NCBI RefSeq assembly: GCF_019880585.1
Contig: NZ_JAINVV010000001.1
Location: 434,001-498,000, forward strand
Direction: 5' to 3'
Length of the DNA: 64,000 bases
From: Sphingomonas colocasiae
GTDB taxonomy: Bacteria; Pseudomonadota; Alphaproteobacteria; Sphingomonadales; Sphingomonadaceae
The notes under the pieces were generated by a model. The model ran no database searches. It saw nothing but the letters and a program-made list of their open reading frames with translations, and was not told the DNA's origin. Below are positions 47,866 through 57,552 of the stretch, piece after piece. How positions within the stretch are numbered: position 1 is the first letter of the stretch; every line of letters starts with the position of its first letter. The position numbers were made by a program, and so were the translations under genes.

Positions 47866-48038
47866 CGTGCGACCTGTCGAGGTCGCCGCTCCGATGAGGA
47901 TGGGCGCGTGAAAAGGTAGAAATTGTTCACTGTCGCATGAATGTTATAAAATGATCTTCCATGTGCCGTCTGTACGGAGTAGCATCCGTGTCAGCCGAAA
48001 CGGCCGATCGTGCCGAAGGCGGTACCAGGGAGAGTGGA

Positions 48039-49775
48039 ATGTTGATCAGATCTCGTGCCGCGCGGCCGGCCATCCAGCATGCAGCCTCAGGTACGGTGGC
48101 CGTGATGTTGAGTTGTGCGCTGGCGTTGCCGGCCATGGCGCAGAGCACCGAACTCAGCGCCGACCAGACCGCGAAGATCGATGCGGTGTTCGCCGAATAT
48201 GCGAAGCCGAATTCGGCCGGTTGCGCGGCGGGCGTGATGCGCGACGGGCGCATGCTCTATGCCAAGGGCTATGGCATGGCCGATATCGAGCGCGGCGTGC
48301 CGATCACGCCGGCGAGCGTTTTCGACATCGGATCGACCTCCAAGCAGTTCGCGGCCGCGTCGATCCTGCTGCTCCAGGCCGACGGCAAGCTGAAGCTGAC
48401 CGACGATGCCCGCAAATATGTGCCTGAATTGCCCGATTTCGGGAAGACGATCACGATCGATCATCTGATCCATCATACCAGCGGCCTGCGCGACTATATC
48501 GGACTGCTGGTGCTTGCCGGTTTCTCGCTCGAGGATGTGACGGGCGACGCACAGGTTCTGTCGCTGCTGTCGCGCCAGCGCGCGCTCAATTTCCCCACGG
48601 GGTCGCGCTACGAATATTCCAACACCGGCTATTTCCTGCTCTCGGTGATCGTGCAGCGTGTCAGCGGCAAGAATCTCGCGGCGTTCGCGCGCGAACGCAT
48701 CTTCGCGCCGCTGGGCATGAGCCACACGCTGATCCGCGACAATCACGCGATGCTGATCCCCAATCGCGCGCTGGGCTATGCGCCCGACGGCAAGGGCGGT
48801 TTCGTCAACCATCTCTCCAACTGGGAACAGCTCGGTGATGGCGCGGTGCAGGTGTCTGTCGATGACATGCTGCACTGGGAGGGCAATTTCCTCGATCCCA
48901 AGGTGGGCGGCGCGGCGATGGTCGATGCGCTGCAGACGCCGGGCGCGCTGGATGACGGCAAACCCATCGGCTATGCACGCGGCCTGAGCGGCGGCACCTA
49001 TCGCGGCCAGGCCTATATCGGCCATGGCGGCGCATGGCAGGGCTATCGCGCGATGTTCGAGCGTTTTCCCAAGCAGCGCGTCGCGATCGCGGTCTTCTGC
49101 AATTCCGATTCCGCGTCACCCAACGCACTGTCGCACGGGGTCGCCGATGTCGTGCTGGCCGATGTGCTGACGACCGAGAACAAGCCCGGCAAGGCGGGGA
49201 CGAGCAAGAGCGTGGGCAAGGATGCCGCGGCAAAGCCCGTCGATGCCGCCCCTTATGTCGGCAGCTATTTCGACGCCACGACCGACACCGTCTATCGGAT
49301 CGCGGAGAAGGATGGCGGCGTGGTGCTCGACATGTCGGGGCGGATGCTGCCGCTCGTTTCCGACGGCCCCGGGCGGTTTTCCGTCAAGGGCTTTCCCGCG
49401 ACGCTGTCGTTCGAACCGGCAGGAAAGCGCGCGACCGGATTCGGTTTCAGCATCGGTGGCGAACCGCCGCAAAAGGCGAACCGCTTCGAGCCGATCACGC
49501 TCGCGCCCGATGCGCTTCGTGCCTATGCCGGCAATTATTACAGCCCGGAACTGGATGCGACGCTGACCCTGACGCTGGAGGAGGGCAAGCTCGCCTTCCG
49601 CAGCATCCGTTATGCCTATGCGGATCTCGCCGGGCCGCTCAGTCCGGCAATGAACGACACGTTCGAGGGACCGCTCGGATTTCTCACGTTCAAGCGGGAC
49701 GCATCCGGCCGTATCAGCGGCTTCGGGCTCAGCGCGTCGCGGATGAAGGCGATCGCATTCGAGCGGCGGGACTGA
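48039..49775 (+). CDS. Secreted serine hydrolase of the beta-lactamase (class C/PBP) family
   Basis: 578 residues with a signal peptide (cleavage near LPAMAQ). The catalytic set of the family is present: SxxK in STSK (Ser99, Lys102), YSN, and HGG in place of KTG. A second C-terminal domain of ~200 residues (beta-rich, lipocalin-like) follows a Lys/Ala-rich linker. Such proteins are usually D-amino-peptide hydrolases or esterases rather than true resistance enzymes. GGGAGAG precedes the ATG at 48039. Substrate unknown. Confidence 0.9.
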   Translation: MLIRSRAARPAIQHAASGTVAVMLSCALALPAMAQSTELSADQTAKIDAVFAEYAKPNSAGCAAGVMRDGRMLYAKGYGMADIERGVPITPASVFDIGSTSKQFAAASILLLQADGKLKLTDDARKYVPELPDFGKTITIDHLIHHTSGLRDYIGLLVLAGFSLEDVTGDAQVLSLLSRQRALNFPTGSRYEYSNTGYFLLSVIVQRVSGKNLAAFARERIFAPLGMSHTLIRDNHAMLIPNRALGYAPDGKGGFVNHLSNWEQLGDGAVQVSVDDMLHWEGNFLDPKVGGAAMVDALQTPGALDDGKPIGYARGLSGGTYRGQAYIGHGGAWQGYRAMFERFPKQRVAIAVFCNSDSASPNALSHGVADVVLADVLTTENKPGKAGTSKSVGKDAAAKPVDAAPYVGSYFDATTDTVYRIAEKDGGVVLDMSGRMLPLVSDGPGRFSVKGFPATLSFEPAGKRATGFGFSIGGEPPQKANRFEPITLAPDALRAYAGNYYSPELDATLTLTLEEGKLAFRSIRYAYADLAGPLSPAMNDTFEGPLGFLTFKRDASGRISGFGLSASRMKAIAFERRD

Positions 49776-49788
49776 TCGCTGCACCGAC

Positions 49789-49823
49789 CATGCCGGGACG
49801 CCGTCAGTGCGGCGCCCGGCATG
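49789..49823. terminator. Hairpin downstream of the serine hydrolase gene
   Basis: CATGCCGGG-A-CGCCG pairs with CGGCG-CCCGGCATG, leaving a single bulged A and a short loop. TCCGTTCGT follows. It lies 14 bp after the stop codon and probably ends transcription. Confidence 0.65.
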
Positions 49824-49897
49824 TCCGTTCGTGTCATATCCGATCTCGAAGATGCTGACGCATCCTCGATCGGTTCGCTCAAACGCTGTGCGGGGTT

Positions 49898-49940
49898 GAT
49901 ACCGGAACTCGACGAGGCATGCTCATCGAGACCCGGTATC
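49898..49940. terminator. Hairpin at the leuA 3' end
   Basis: GATACCGG...CTCGA and TCGAG...CCCGGTATC form a long, slightly interrupted stem that begins within the leuA stop codon on the minus strand. No T run follows on that strand, so it may act as an mRNA-stabilising or Rho-assisted 3' end. Confidence 0.5.
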
Positions 49941-51600
49941 AGAGCCCGTTGGCGGCCCCGAGAACGGCGCGCACGCTGGCGGTCGCCACATCCTCGTCGA
50001 TGCCCACGCCCCAGACGGTGCGGCCGTCGGGCGTGCGGCATTCGACATAGGCGGCCGCCTGAACGGTGGCGCCCGTGCCGATCGCGTGCTCGCTATAGTC
50101 CGCGATGTCGAACTCGACGCCGCACTGGTCGCGCAGCGCCGCGACGACGCTGGAGATCAGGCCGTTGCCGCGCCCGCTGACCGATCGGCTTTCGCCGTCG
50201 ATGCCGATATGGCCGGCGAAGATACGGTCGCCATTGGGCGCGCGGGTTTCGTCATAGGCTTCCAGCGTGAAGCGGTGAGGCCCTTCGAGGCGATAGGCGC
50301 TGCGGAACGACTCCCAGATATCGGCGGCGTTGAGCTCGCGACTGGTCTCGTCCGCCATCGCCTGGACGTGGCGGCTGAAATCGGCCTGGAGGCGCTTGGG
50401 CAGCTTCAGCCCCTTGTCCTGTTCGAGCACCCAGGCGACGCCGCCCTTGCCCGATTGCGAATTGACGCGGATCACCGCTTCATAGCTGCGGCCGAGATCG
50501 GCGGGATCGATCGGCAGATAGGGGACTTCCCAATAGTCGTCGTTGCGCGCGTCCTGTGCCGCGAAGCCCTTCTTGATCGCGTCCTGGTGGCTTCCCGAAA
50601 AGGCGGTGAAGACGAGATCGCCGGCATAGGGATGGCGTGGATGCACGGGGATCGCGTTGCAATATTCGACGGTCTTGATGACCTCGTCGATATCCGAGAA
50701 ATCGAGGCCGGGATCGACGCCCTGCGTGTACATGTTGAGCGCGACGGTGACGAGATCGACATTGCCGGTGCGCTCGCCGTTTCCGAACAGGCAGCCTTCG
50801 ACACGGTCGGCGCCGGCCATCAGCCCGAGTTCGGTCGCCGCGACGCCGGTGCCGCGATCGTTATGCGTGTGCAGGCTCACCACCACGCTGTCGCGATTGG
50901 GGATGGCGCGGCAGAAATATTCGATCTGATCGGCATAGATGTTGGGCGTCGCGCACTCGACGGTGGCGGGCAGGTTGAAGATGATCGGTTTTTCGGGCGT
51001 GGGCTTCAGGATATCCATCACCGCCGCGCACACCTCGACGCTGAAATCGATTTCAGCGGTCGAGAAGGTTTCGGGGCTATATTCGAAGATCCAGTCGGTA
51101 TCGGGCTGCTTGGCGGCCTCGTCGCGCAGGATCTTCGCGCCGGTGATCGCGATCTCGCGCACTTCGTCGCGCGTCATGCCGAAGACGATCTTGCGCCATG
51201 CGGGCGAGACGGCGTTGTAGAGATGGACGATCGCCTGGCGCGCGCCCTTCAGGCTCTGGAAGCTGGTTTCGATGAGGTCGCGGCGCGACTGGGTGAGCAC
51301 CTGGACGACGACGTCGTCGGGAATCCGTCCGTTCCGGACAAGGCCGGAGATGAAATCGAACTCGGTTGCGCCGGCCGAGGGGAAGCCGACCTCGATCTCC
51401 TTCAAACCCACTTTCACGAGCAGATCGAAGAAGCGCGTCTTCTTCTCGCCGTCCATCGGGTCGATCAGAGCCTGGTTGCCGTCGCGCATGTCGGTCGACA
51501 GCCAGCGCGGCGCTTGGGTGATCGTTCGCGACGGCCATTGGCGGTTGGGCAGGTCGATCTGGGGGAAGGGGCGATATTTGGTCGAGGGATCGCGTAACAT
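49939..51600 (-). CDS. leuA: 2-isopropylmalate synthase
   Basis: 553 residues of the long LeuA type. [11 protein letters not shown] marks the start of the TIM barrel, with [18 protein letters not shown] (metal-binding His) and the [12 protein letters not shown] loop. The C-terminal ~130 residues form the leucine-sensing regulatory domain. It condenses acetyl-CoA with 2-oxoisovalerate, the first committed step of leucine synthesis. A Leu-rich leader ORF and paired RNA arms lie upstream, so attenuation by leucine supply is likely. Confidence 0.96.
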   Translation of the reverse strand: MLRDPSTKYRPFPQIDLPNRQWPSRTITQAPRWLSTDMRDGNQALIDPMDGEKKTRFFDLLVKVGLKEIEVGFPSAGATEFDFISGLVRNGRIPDDVVVQVLTQSRRDLIETSFQSLKGARQAIVHLYNAVSPAWRKIVFGMTRDEVREIAITGAKILRDEAAKQPDTDWIFEYSPETFSTAEIDFSVEVCAAVMDILKPTPEKPIIFNLPATVECATPNIYADQIEYFCRAIPNRDSVVVSLHTHNDRGTGVAATELGLMAGADRVEGCLFGNGERTGNVDLVTVALNMYTQGVDPGLDFSDIDEVIKTVEYCNAIPVHPRHPYAGDLVFTAFSGSHQDAIKKGFAAQDARNDDYWEVPYLPIDPADLGRSYEAVIRVNSQSGKGGVAWVLEQDKGLKLPKRLQADFSRHVQAMADETSRELNAADIWESFRSAYRLEGPHRFTLEAYDETRAPNGDRIFAGHIGIDGESRSVSGRGNGLISSVVAALRDQCGVEFDIADYSEHAIGTGATVQAAAYVECRTPDGRTVWGVGIDEDVATASVRAVLGAANGL

Positions 51601-51620
51601 GGCTGTGCTTTCTTCTTCAT

Positions 51621-51720
51621 CCGCTCATGGGAGCGGGTGGACTGTCGTTTTCCGGTAATTTGCCCTTAGGCGGTCGCGGCAGCCCGCAGGCCGCACGAAA
51701 ACGTCGCGCCTAAGGGCGCG
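51621..51720 (-). promoter_or_regulatory. leuA attenuator region
   Basis: On the minus strand GCGCCCTTAGGCG (51720-51708) can pair with CGCCTAAGGGC (51672-51662), and the upstream arm overlaps the stop codon of the Leu-rich leader ORF. A second hairpin CCGCTC/GAGCGG (51636-51621) lies 21 bp before the leuA ATG. Ribosome stalling on the Leu codons would expose or block the first arm. No long T run is seen, so control could be by premature termination or by translation. Confidence 0.65.
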
Positions 51721-51757
51721 TAAGTCGAAGAAGAAGCAGGGCGCGATGCGCTGACAT
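51710..51757 (-). CDS. leuL: leu operon leader peptide
   Basis: A 15-codon ORF reads MSAHRALLLLRLTRP with four consecutive Leu codons and a fifth two codons later, then TAG. It lies 110 bp upstream of leuA on the same strand, and its stop codon sits in one arm of a complementary pair. Too short for automatic gene finding. The Leu run before a leucine-biosynthesis gene is the classical design of an attenuation leader. Confidence 0.8.
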   Translation of the reverse strand: MSAHRALLLLRLTRP

Positions 51758-51796
51758 GTCCGGCTCAATGACGCGGAACCGGCCGCGTGTCCAGCG

Positions 51797-51828
51797 AAAA
51801 CCCGCCCGGATCGCTCCGGGCGGGTTTT
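51797..51828. terminator. Bidirectional terminator after the YceI gene
   Basis: AAAACCCGCCCGGA pairs perfectly with TCCGGGCGGGTTTT around a TCGC loop. The flanking A and T runs make it a strong terminator on both strands. It lies just after the yceI-like stop and insulates leuA's leader promoter. Confidence 0.9.
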
Positions 51829-51834
51829 CCGGGA

Positions 51835-52476
51835 TCATTTTTCGAAGGCCGCCGCGATGTCGATCTTCACCGCGTCGGTGACGAGCGGGATGCCGTAGCT
51901 GATGCCGAAATCGCTGCGCTTGATCGTGGTTTCGGCCTTGAATCCCACGGTCTGTTTCTTGACGAAGGGGTTGATGCCCGCGCCGACGAATTCGGCATCG
52001 AGCACGACGGGCCTGGTCACGCCGCGAATGGTGAGATTGCCCTCGATCTTGGCTTCGTCGCCATCATCGTCCAGAATCACGCGCGTCGATTTGAAGCTGG
52101 CGGTCGGGAATTTCTCGGCGTCGAAGAAATCGGCCTTGAGCAGATGTGCGTCGAGCTGCGCGTTGCCGCTGGCGACACCCGAATAGGGCGCCGTACCCTT
52201 GATCGGGATGGTCACGTCGACCGCCGAGGCCGCGAGATTGGCGGGATCGATACTCAGTGTGCCGCTGACCCCGGTGATCAGGCCGTGATAGGGGCTGAAG
52301 CCGAAATGATTGACTTCCCAGGCGATCAGGCTGTGGCCGGGGTCTGCCGTATAGGTGCCGGCGACGACCTTGCTCCGGTCCTTGCTGCCCGGCGGGCTGG
52401 TCGGCATCTGGGCGATGACGGGTACGGCGACGGCGGCGATGACTGCGAGGCCGGTCGCGATCAGGAGTTTGCGCAT
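51835..52476 (-). CDS. YceI family periplasmic protein
   Basis: 213 residues with a signal peptide (cleavage after VPVIAQ) and the YceI lipocalin-like fold: YTADPGHSLIAWEVNHFGFS, TLSIDPANL, DVTIPI, GNLTIRGVTRPVVLDAEF. YceI proteins bind polyprenoid lipids such as ubiquinone precursors in the periplasm. The ATG at 52476 is chosen for the signal peptide; an upstream extension lacks conservation. Confidence 0.93.
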   Translation of the reverse strand: MRKLLIATGLAVIAAVAVPVIAQMPTSPPGSKDRSKVVAGTYTADPGHSLIAWEVNHFGFSPYHGLITGVSGTLSIDPANLAASAVDVTIPIKGTAPYSGVASGNAQLDAHLLKADFFDAEKFPTASFKSTRVILDDDGDEAKIEGNLTIRGVTRPVVLDAEFVGAGINPFVKKQTVGFKAETTIKRSDFGISYGIPLVTDAVKIDIAAAFEK

Positions 52477-52569
52477 CGGAATGGGGCTCCGTTCATTGAC
52501 TGTTCGAAACGGACAATCGGGCAAAGCCGCGCGAAGTTCCACCCGAAAGCGCGAAACGATCCGTTTTCG

Positions 52570-53820
52570 TCAGATCGTCTCCAGAACCTCGCCGATCGCG
52601 CCATGGATCTGGTCGAGATCGGCGGGTGCGACGCAATAGGGGGGCATCACATAGATGGTGTTGCCGAGCGGACGGAGCAGCACGCCGCGTTCGCGGAAAC
52701 CGGCGGCGAGCCGTGGCGCCAGATCCGACAGATAGCCATGATCGGAAACCCGGACGTCCATCGCCGCGATGGTGCCGAGCCGGCGCATGTTGGTCAGGCG
52801 TGCATGACCGGAGAGGCGTGCGAGATGATCCGCCTGCATCGCGGAGAGCGCATCGATGCGTGCCTGCACGGGTTCCTCGCGCCAGATGGCGAGATTGGCG
52901 TTGGCGGCGGCGCAGGCGATCGGGTTCGCGGTATAGGAACTGCTATGATAGAAAGTCTTGCCGCGATCCTCGGAGAAATGCGCGGCGAAGATCGGTTCCG
53001 CGCAAAGCGTGACGGCCAGCGGGATCGATCCGCCGGTCAAGCCCTTGGACAGGCACATGATATCGGGCGCGACGGCGGCCTGATCGCAGGCGAACATCGT
53101 GCCGGTCCGGCCCCAGCCCGTCATCACCTCGTCGGCGATGAACAGCACGTCATGCGCCGCGCAGATCGCGCGCATCTCGGCGAGTATATGCGGCGGATAG
53201 ATCAGCATCCCGCCGGCGCCCAGGATCAGCGGTTCGACGATGAAGGCGGCGGGGTGTTCCCTGCACGCGGCTTCGAGCGCGTCGAGCGTCGCCTGTTCCT
53301 TGCCGGGCGCGGGGAAGGGGATGGTGCCGACATCGAACAGCAGCGGCGCATAGGCGCGGTTGAACACGCCGCGCGCGCCGACCGACATCGCGCCGATCGT
53401 ATCGCCGTGATAGCTGTGTTCCATCACCAGGATGCGGTGACGCGGCGCGCCGATATTGGCCCAATAGCCGAGCGCCATCTTGAGCGCGACCTCGACGCTG
53501 GTCGATCCGCTGTCCGAGAAGAAGACGCGGGTCAGCGGTTCGGGCGTGATCGCGACGAGTTCTCGCGCCAGCGTTTCGGCGGGCTCGTGCGTCCAGCCCG
53601 CGAAGATGAGCTGATCGAGCCGTTCGGCCTGCGCGCGGATCGCGGCGATGATGCGCGGATGGCAATGGCCGTGGGTGACGACCCACCAGGACGAGATGGC
53701 GTCGATCCAGCGCGTGCCGTCCGCATCGAAGATCGCGGCGCCGTCCGCGCGCGTGATCAGCGGGATGGGTTCGCTCAGGCCATGCTGGGTGAAGGGGTGC
53801 CAGACGGGCGAACCGGTCAT
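52570..53820 (-). CDS. bioA: Adenosylmethionine-8-amino-7-oxononanoate aminotransferase
   Basis: 416 residues. WHPFTQH at the start, [13 protein letters not shown], the cofactor-binding [30 protein letters not shown], and the PLP lysine in [10 protein letters not shown] identify BioA. It transfers an amino group from SAM to make 7,8-diaminopelargonate in biotin synthesis. ATGA overlap with bioD indicates translational coupling in a bioF-bioD-bioA operon. Confidence 0.96.
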   Translation of the reverse strand: MTGSPVWHPFTQHGLSEPIPLITRADGAAIFDADGTRWIDAISSWWVVTHGHCHPRIIAAIRAQAERLDQLIFAGWTHEPAETLARELVAITPEPLTRVFFSDSGSTSVEVALKMALGYWANIGAPRHRILVMEHSYHGDTIGAMSVGARGVFNRAYAPLLFDVGTIPFPAPGKEQATLDALEAACREHPAAFIVEPLILGAGGMLIYPPHILAEMRAICAAHDVLFIADEVMTGWGRTGTMFACDQAAVAPDIMCLSKGLTGGSIPLAVTLCAEPIFAAHFSEDRGKTFYHSSSYTANPIACAAANANLAIWREEPVQARIDALSAMQADHLARLSGHARLTNMRRLGTIAAMDVRVSDHGYLSDLAPRLAAGFRERGVLLRPLGNTIYVMPPYCVAPADLDQIHGAIGEVLETI

Positions 53821-54575
53821 CGGAAATCTTGCCTGTCGAAATTTGCGGCAAAGGCGGCGGCAAGTGTTTCGGGGGTCAACGGATCTATCCGGGGGAGCCG
53901 GCCCAGCCGGCGAATTCCCGAAAGCGCGGGAATGATGGCTTCGCTGTCGGGCATGGGATCGCCGATGAACGCGATACCATGGATCGGCACCCCGCGCCCG
54001 CGCAGCGCCTCGATCGTCAGCAGGCTGTGATTGATCGTGCCCAGGCCGGTGCGGGCACAGACGATGACGGGCAATGCCCAGCGCGCAAAGATGTCGGCGA
54101 ACACGGTGTCGCGCGTCACGGGGACGAGCGCGCCGCCAGCGCCTTCGATGACGAGCGGGCCGTTTGTTTCAGGCGGCATGAGTGTGCCGATATCGATGGC
54201 TACGCCGTCCAATTCTGCGGCGAGATGGGGCGAGGCTGGCGTGTTCAGCCGATAGGCTTCGGGAAGAACAGATCCTCCCCGGAACGGGGAGGGGGACCGC
54301 CCGAAGGGCGGTGGAGGGGATTGCGATGCCGGATGGTGATCCGGGGGTGAATGCGCCGCTGGCGCGGCGTCCCCTCCACCAGCCTGCGGCTGGTCCCCCT
54401 CCCCGAAGCGGGGAGGATTTGTGAGGCGCTCGACCGTCTCGCTATCGGTTTCCTCGTCCAGTCCCGCCTGAACCGGTTTCCAATAGGTTGCGCCAAGCGC
54501 CTGGACGAGCGCCGCCGCGAAGACGGTCTTGCCGATGCCGGTGTCGGTACCGGTGATGACGAACCGCGCGATCAT
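53817..54575 (-). CDS. bioD: Dethiobiotin synthetase with internal palindrome-derived insert
   Basis: 252 residues, about 50 longer than usual. The P-loop [16 protein letters not shown] and [12 protein letters not shown] motifs are intact, as is [18 protein letters not shown]. Between ERLT and VLPEAYRL sits a Pro/Gly/Ser-rich stretch encoded by a 150-bp inverted-repeat element (54271-54420). Because 150 is a multiple of three and no stop is created, the frame continues. BioD closes the ureido ring of dethiobiotin with CO2 and ATP. ATGA overlaps join it to bioF and bioA. Confidence 0.93.
   Translation of the reverse strand: MIARFVITGTDTGIGKTVFAAALVQALGATYWKPVQAGLDEETDSETVERLTNPPRFGEGDQPQAGGGDAAPAAHSPPDHHPASQSPPPPFGRSPSPFRGGSVLPEAYRLNTPASPHLAAELDGVAIDIGTLMPPETNGPLVIEGAGGALVPVTRDTVFADIFARWALPVIVCARTGLGTINHSLLTIEALRGRGVPIHGIAFIGDPMPDSEAIIPALSGIRRLGRLPRIDPLTPETLAAAFAANFDRQDFR
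54271..54420. repeat. Palindromic repeat element inserted in frame in bioD
   Basis: Left arm GATCCTCCCC-ggaac-GGGGAGGGGGACC...TGGAGGGG (54271-54319) is mirrored by CCCCTCCA...GGTCCCCCTCCCC-gaagc-GGGGAGGATT (54371-54420). Each arm also folds on itself. This design matches short dispersed intergenic repeats of sphingomonads. Length 150 bp, an exact multiple of three. It supplies about 50 extra residues to BioD. Confidence 0.85.
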
Positions 54576-55729
54576 GCCGGAACCGGCGCCATCGCTTCGG
54601 CAAGGGCGTCCGCCATCGCATCGACATCCGCCTCGGTCACGTTGAGCGTCAGCGAAAGGCGAAGGCGCGCGGTGCCTTCGGGCACGGTGGGCGGGCGGAT
54701 GCCGCGAATGTCGAAGCCACGTTGCTGAAGCATCGCCGCCATCGCCATCGTTCGATCGTCCTCGCCGATCAGGACGGGCACGATCTGCGATCCGGTGGCC
54801 GGAATGCCGAGCGGGGCGAGGCGCTTTGCGGCATGATCGACCAGCCGGGCGAGCCTCGTCCGCCGGTCCGGATCGGCGGCGGCGATGCCGATCGCATGGC
54901 GGACGCAATGCGCGACGAGCGGCGAGGGCGCGGTCGAGAAGATGAAGGGCCGTCCGCGATTGATCAGGAAATCGATCACGGTGCGCGGCGCGCAGATGAG
55001 CGCGCCTTCGCAGCCCAGCGCCTTGCCGCAGGTGTGCAGGGTTATCAGCTGCTCGCCAAGACCGAGATCGTCGGCGAGGCCGCGTCCATCGGCGCCGAAA
55101 ACGCCGGTCGCATGCGCCTCGTCGACGACGAGGATGGCGTCATGCGCCCTGGCGATGGCCGCGAGCTCGGCGAGCGGCGCGCGATCGCCGTCCATGCTGT
55201 AAAGGCTTTCCACCGCGATCCAGACGCGTCCGATGCCGCCAGCGGCGCGCCAGGCCGAGATCGCATCCTCGAATGCGGAGGCGTCATTGTGCGCGGCGGT
55301 GACGCGCTCGGCGCGGCCGATGCGCATGCCGTCATGCGCGCTGGCATGGATCAATGCGTCGTGGACCACCAGGTCGCCGCGCTGCGGCAAGGTCGCGAAC
55401 AGCCCGGCATTGGCTGCGAAACCCGTCGAGAGGAACAATGCCGCTTCGCTGCGATAATGGCGGGCGGCCTCGGCTTCGAGCGCTTCATGCGCTTCGTGAT
55501 TGCCGCGCAGCAGACGCGATCCGCCCGAACCCATGGGCAGGCCCAGCGCGATGCCGTCCGCCAGCGCGGTGCGCAGCGCGTCCGAATCCGCGAGGCCCAG
55601 ATAGTCGTTGGACGAGAAGTCGAGCCCGTCGCGGGGGCGAAGCGCGCGCAGGCGATCCGCCGCTTTCAGTGCGTCGAGTTGCGCCTGATGTGTGGCAAAT
55701 ACCGAAATGATCGCGCTCCCATCCGTCAT
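54572..55729 (-). CDS. bioF: 8-amino-7-oxononanoate synthase
   Basis: 385 residues. [42 protein letters not shown] and the PLP lysine in [12 protein letters not shown] identify BioF of the alpha-oxoamine synthase family. It condenses pimeloyl-ACP (or CoA) with alanine. The ATG at 55729 is preferred; upstream codons come from a dispersed repeat. It is first in bioF-bioD-bioA. No bioB is in the window. Confidence 0.95.
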   Translation of the reverse strand: MTDGSAIISVFATHQAQLDALKAADRLRALRPRDGLDFSSNDYLGLADSDALRTALADGIALGLPMGSGGSRLLRGNHEAHEALEAEAARHYRSEAALFLSTGFAANAGLFATLPQRGDLVVHDALIHASAHDGMRIGRAERVTAAHNDASAFEDAISAWRAAGGIGRVWIAVESLYSMDGDRAPLAELAAIARAHDAILVVDEAHATGVFGADGRGLADDLGLGEQLITLHTCGKALGCEGALICAPRTVIDFLINRGRPFIFSTAPSPLVAHCVRHAIGIAAADPDRRTRLARLVDHAAKRLAPLGIPATGSQIVPVLIGEDDRTMAMAAMLQQRGFDIRGIRPPTVPEGTARLRLSLTLNVTEADVDAMADALAEAMAPVPA

Positions 55730-55734
55730 CACGC

Positions 55735-55800
55735 GGCCGTCATTGCGAGGGGTGAGGCGGCGAAGCAATCCAGAAGTGCGAAGTGACTGCAATCGCTGCG
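55735..55800. repeat. Short dispersed-repeat-like sequence upstream of bioF
   Basis: The stretch containing CATTGCGAGGGGTGAGG and GGCGAAGCAATCCAG resembles a short repeat commonly found between genes of alphaproteobacteria. TTGC...GCAA within it can pair. Only one copy is in this window, so repeat status rests on general familiarity. Confidence 0.4.
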
Positions 55801-55828
55801 TTTCACCAGCGATGAAGCCGACCAGTGG

Positions 55829-55874
55829 ACATGAAAACGGCGGCGGATGCAGGCACCCGCCGCCGTTTTCATGT
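55829..55874. terminator. Bidirectional terminator between ilvC and bioF
   Basis: A perfect 18-bp inverted repeat (ACATGAAAACGGCGGCGG and its complement) with a 10-base loop. Internal AAAA and TTTT runs border the GC stem on either strand, giving an efficient terminator for ilvC and for any plus-strand read-through. Confidence 0.9.
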
Positions 55875-55917
55875 CATGAGGTGCGCGCCTCCGGCTTTGC
55901 CGGGACGCGCGGATTCC

Positions 55918-57036
<1,119 letters not shown>

Positions 57037-57552
57037 TCAGGCCGCCTCTTTCCCTCTGGAAATGGCGACGATGCCGGTGCGGGCGACCTCGACCAGGCCG
57101 ACTTCGCCCATCAGCTCGACGAACTTGTCGATCTTGTCGCTCGTGCCGGTCACCTCGAAGACGAAGCTGCTGATCGTCGCATCGACGACGCGGGCGCGAT
57201 AGACTTCGGCCAGGCGCAGCGCCTCGATCCGGTGATCGCCGGTGCCGGCCACCTTCACCAGCGCCAGTTCGCGCTCGACATGCGGGCCGAGTATGGTGAG
57301 GTCGACCACCTTGTGCACGGGCACCAGCCGTTCGAGCTGCGCGATGATCTGGTCCATCACGGGCGCCGAGGCGGACGTGACGATGGTGATGCGGCTGATC
57401 AGGTCGTCGTCGCTGATATCGGTCACCGTCAGGCTCTCGATATTATAGCCGCGCGCGGTGAACAGGCCGGCGATGCGTGCCAGCACGCCTGCCTCGTTGT
57501 CCACGATCACGGCCAGCGTGTGCCGCTCTTTCTTTTCTTCCTTGATATGCAT
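57037..57552 (-). CDS. ilvN: Acetolactate synthase small (regulatory) subunit
   Basis: 171 residues with an N-terminal ACT domain (HTLAVIVDNEAGVLARIAGLF, RGYNIESLTV) and the conserved C-terminal half ending EVARTGIVAISRG. It gives valine feedback control to IlvB. The ATG overlaps the ilvB stop by one base (TGATG), so translation is coupled. Confidence 0.95.
   Translation of the reverse strand: MHIKEEKKERHTLAVIVDNEAGVLARIAGLFTARGYNIESLTVTDISDDDLISRITIVTSASAPVMDQIIAQLERLVPVHKVVDLTILGPHVERELALVKVAGTGDHRIEALRLAEVYRARVVDATISSFVFEVTGTSDKIDKFVELMGEVGLVEVARTGIVAISRGKEAA

Noticed and set aside
50086-51597. 503-codon plus-strand frame opposite leuA
   Set aside because: Antisense shadow; LeuA motifs are unambiguous.
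51787-54030. 747-codon plus-strand frame
   Set aside because: Covers yceI-like and bioA antisense, crossing a terminator; no domain.
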